Shown here in pieces: positions 5,185 through 5,931 of a stretch of DNA of 5,931 nucleotides (position 1 is the stretch's first letter; every line of letters starts with the position of its first letter). Below the pieces are notes generated by a model that saw only the letters and a list, made by a program, of their open reading frames with translations, ran no database searches and was not told the origin of the DNA. The stretch lies in NCBI GenBank assembly GCA_905235315.1, contig CAJOLG010000115.1, positions 1 through 5,931 of the forward strand. The letters run 5' to 3'. Position numbers and translations under genes: made by a program. Source of the stretch: an uncultured Solobacterium sp. (lineage in GTDB: Bacteria; Bacillota_I; Bacilli_A; Erysipelotrichales; Erysipelotrichaceae).

Positions 5185-5858
5185 GAAGCGCGTCTCCCGG
5201 GCAAATAAAGACCGGCGGTAATTACCGCATGAATGATCACGACAATCAGAATGATCCGGGTCACCATATCAAAAAAGAAGGTCCCGGGAAACAGATTGAT
5301 CATGATCGAAGTATTCGGATCAAGCAGCCACAGGTCATTGTCAAAAAACAGCAGATGGAAGTTCGTCCAGAACTGATTGAAGTCCGCAAGGGCCCAGACT
5401 GCGATGAAAATGATCACCGCACCGGTAAGAGTTATGCCCTTAAGCCAGCCGGAACGCAATGCCTGCAGAATGTTCTGTTTTCCAAGAACGGCCGAGACGC
5501 ATATAAGGATCAGCGCAGCTGCAGCGCAGATATTCCGTACTCTCACCGCATTCTGATAAAGCGCCTTGACGTCAATCATATGCAGGGTTTCCCGTTCATT
5601 GAACACTTCCCTGACAACACCGTTGACTTCCGCCGTGCAGACAATATCATCCCGCTTGTCACGCAGATAATCGAGAAGCACATCACTTGCCATCAGATTG
5701 TCCTCGGGAGACATTCCGGTGTAGGTTACCGTATCGTTCTTCTGATATTCCCTCTCATAGAAGGAACGGTCAAAACATACCGCATCAATCACCGTTGCGA
5801 TAATGGAAACCGAGCACAGAAAACATGCGATCGCCGCAAGAAATTTAGCAGTTTTCAT
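5181..5858 (-). CDS. TIGR01906/DUF1461 integral membrane protein
   Basis: This 225-residue protein matches the TIGR01906 family of Bacillota and Actinobacteria, whose function is unknown. An N-terminal span (about 5-27) is followed by an extracytoplasmic region of about 75 residues containing FNERETLHMIDVKALY (86-101). Three further spans follow near 106-126, 138-158 and 197-218. Between the last two lies the family signature FWTNFHLLFFDNDLWLLDP (163-181) and MINLFPGTFF (186-195). The start has GGAGG nine bases upstream and overlaps the end of the rdgB-like gene by 14 bases; its TGA overlaps the trmL ATG. The tight overlaps place it firmly in the operon, but the neighbours do not reveal a role. 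Confidence 0.87.
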   Translation of the reverse strand: MKTAKFLAAIACFLCSVSIIATVIDAVCFDRSFYEREYQKNDTVTYTGMSPEDNLMASDVLLDYLRDKRDDIVCTAEVNGVVREVFNERETLHMIDVKALYQNAVRVRNICAAAALILICVSAVLGKQNILQALRSGWLKGITLTGAVIIFIAVWALADFNQFWTNFHLLFFDNDLWLLDPNTSIMINLFPGTFFFDMVTRIILIVVIIHAVITAGLYLPGRRAS

Positions 5859-5931
5859 TCATCCATACCTCCAGTTTCCGCAGTGCTTTTCCCCGATGCG
5901 AGTAGATGTTCTTTTCTCCGGGCGCAAGTTC
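5845..5931 (-). CDS. rdgB: XTP/dITP pyrophosphatase (RdgB/HAM1 type), C-terminal end
   Basis: Only the last 28 codons are in the window; the gene enters from the right edge in frame and stops at TAA 5847-5845. The peptide reads ELAPGEKNIYSHRGKALRKL and continues EVWMNENC. The SHRGKAL motif after an E/PxEK segment is the conserved C-terminal signature of RdgB/HAM1 enzymes, which hydrolyse ITP, XTP and dITP to keep deaminated purines out of nucleic acids. The SHR residues contribute to base recognition in this family. The gene overlaps the start of the next gene by 14 bases. The call rests on a short piece, but the motif is distinctive. Confidence 0.75.
   Translation of the reverse strand, partial: ELAPGEKNIYSHRGKALRKLEVWMNENC

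Overview
The window is a densely packed block in which every supported gene lies on the minus strand, so transcription runs from high to low coordinates. Gene content points to a low- to mid-GC Bacillota genome: Spx with a CxxC switch, a ComK-like protein, YitT/DUF2179, MgtE, TrmL and a TIGR01906 membrane protein. A lineage such as the Erysipelotrichia is plausible, but that placement is inference from gene content alone. Nothing suggests a phage, a transposon, a CRISPR array or rRNA/tRNA genes.

Upstream block (5931 down to 2731), in transcription order: the 3' end of an rdgB-like XTP/dITP pyrophosphatase gene, a TIGR01906/DUF1461 membrane protein, trmL (tRNA wobble-base 2'-O-methyltransferase), a 67-residue single-span membrane protein of unknown function, a divergent Rid/YjgF protein with a Cys-rich tail, a short ComK-like protein, and a YitT/DUF2179 membrane protein. 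Neighbouring genes overlap or are separated by at most 15 bases, so the block looks like one operon whose promoter lies outside the window.

A 228-base gap (2503-2730) separates the two blocks and is the only sizeable intergenic region. It holds a good sigma-A-type promoter. Just downstream is a perfect Shine-Dalgarno followed by a 30-codon leader ORF that runs into the start of mgtE. A perfect 11-bp inverted repeat pairs the leader ORF's start region with the bases just before the mgtE ribosome binding site. The leader is too short for an M-box magnesium riboswitch, so this layout suggests a different, translation-based control of mgtE.

Downstream block (2502 down to 1): mgtE (Mg2+ channel), spx (redox-responsive transcription regulator with an extra three-Cys C-terminal cluster) and the N-terminal part of a DUF218 (YdcF/SanA-type) membrane protein cut by the window edge. 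Gaps of 16 and 12 bases suggest co-transcription from the mgtE promoter.

The points most worth a second look are the mgtE leader, the Rid protein that has lost the usual catalytic Arg and gained a CxxCxxCxxxC tail, the ComK-like gene embedded in a housekeeping operon, and the Cys-rich Spx tail. I found no clear multi-gene novel system.
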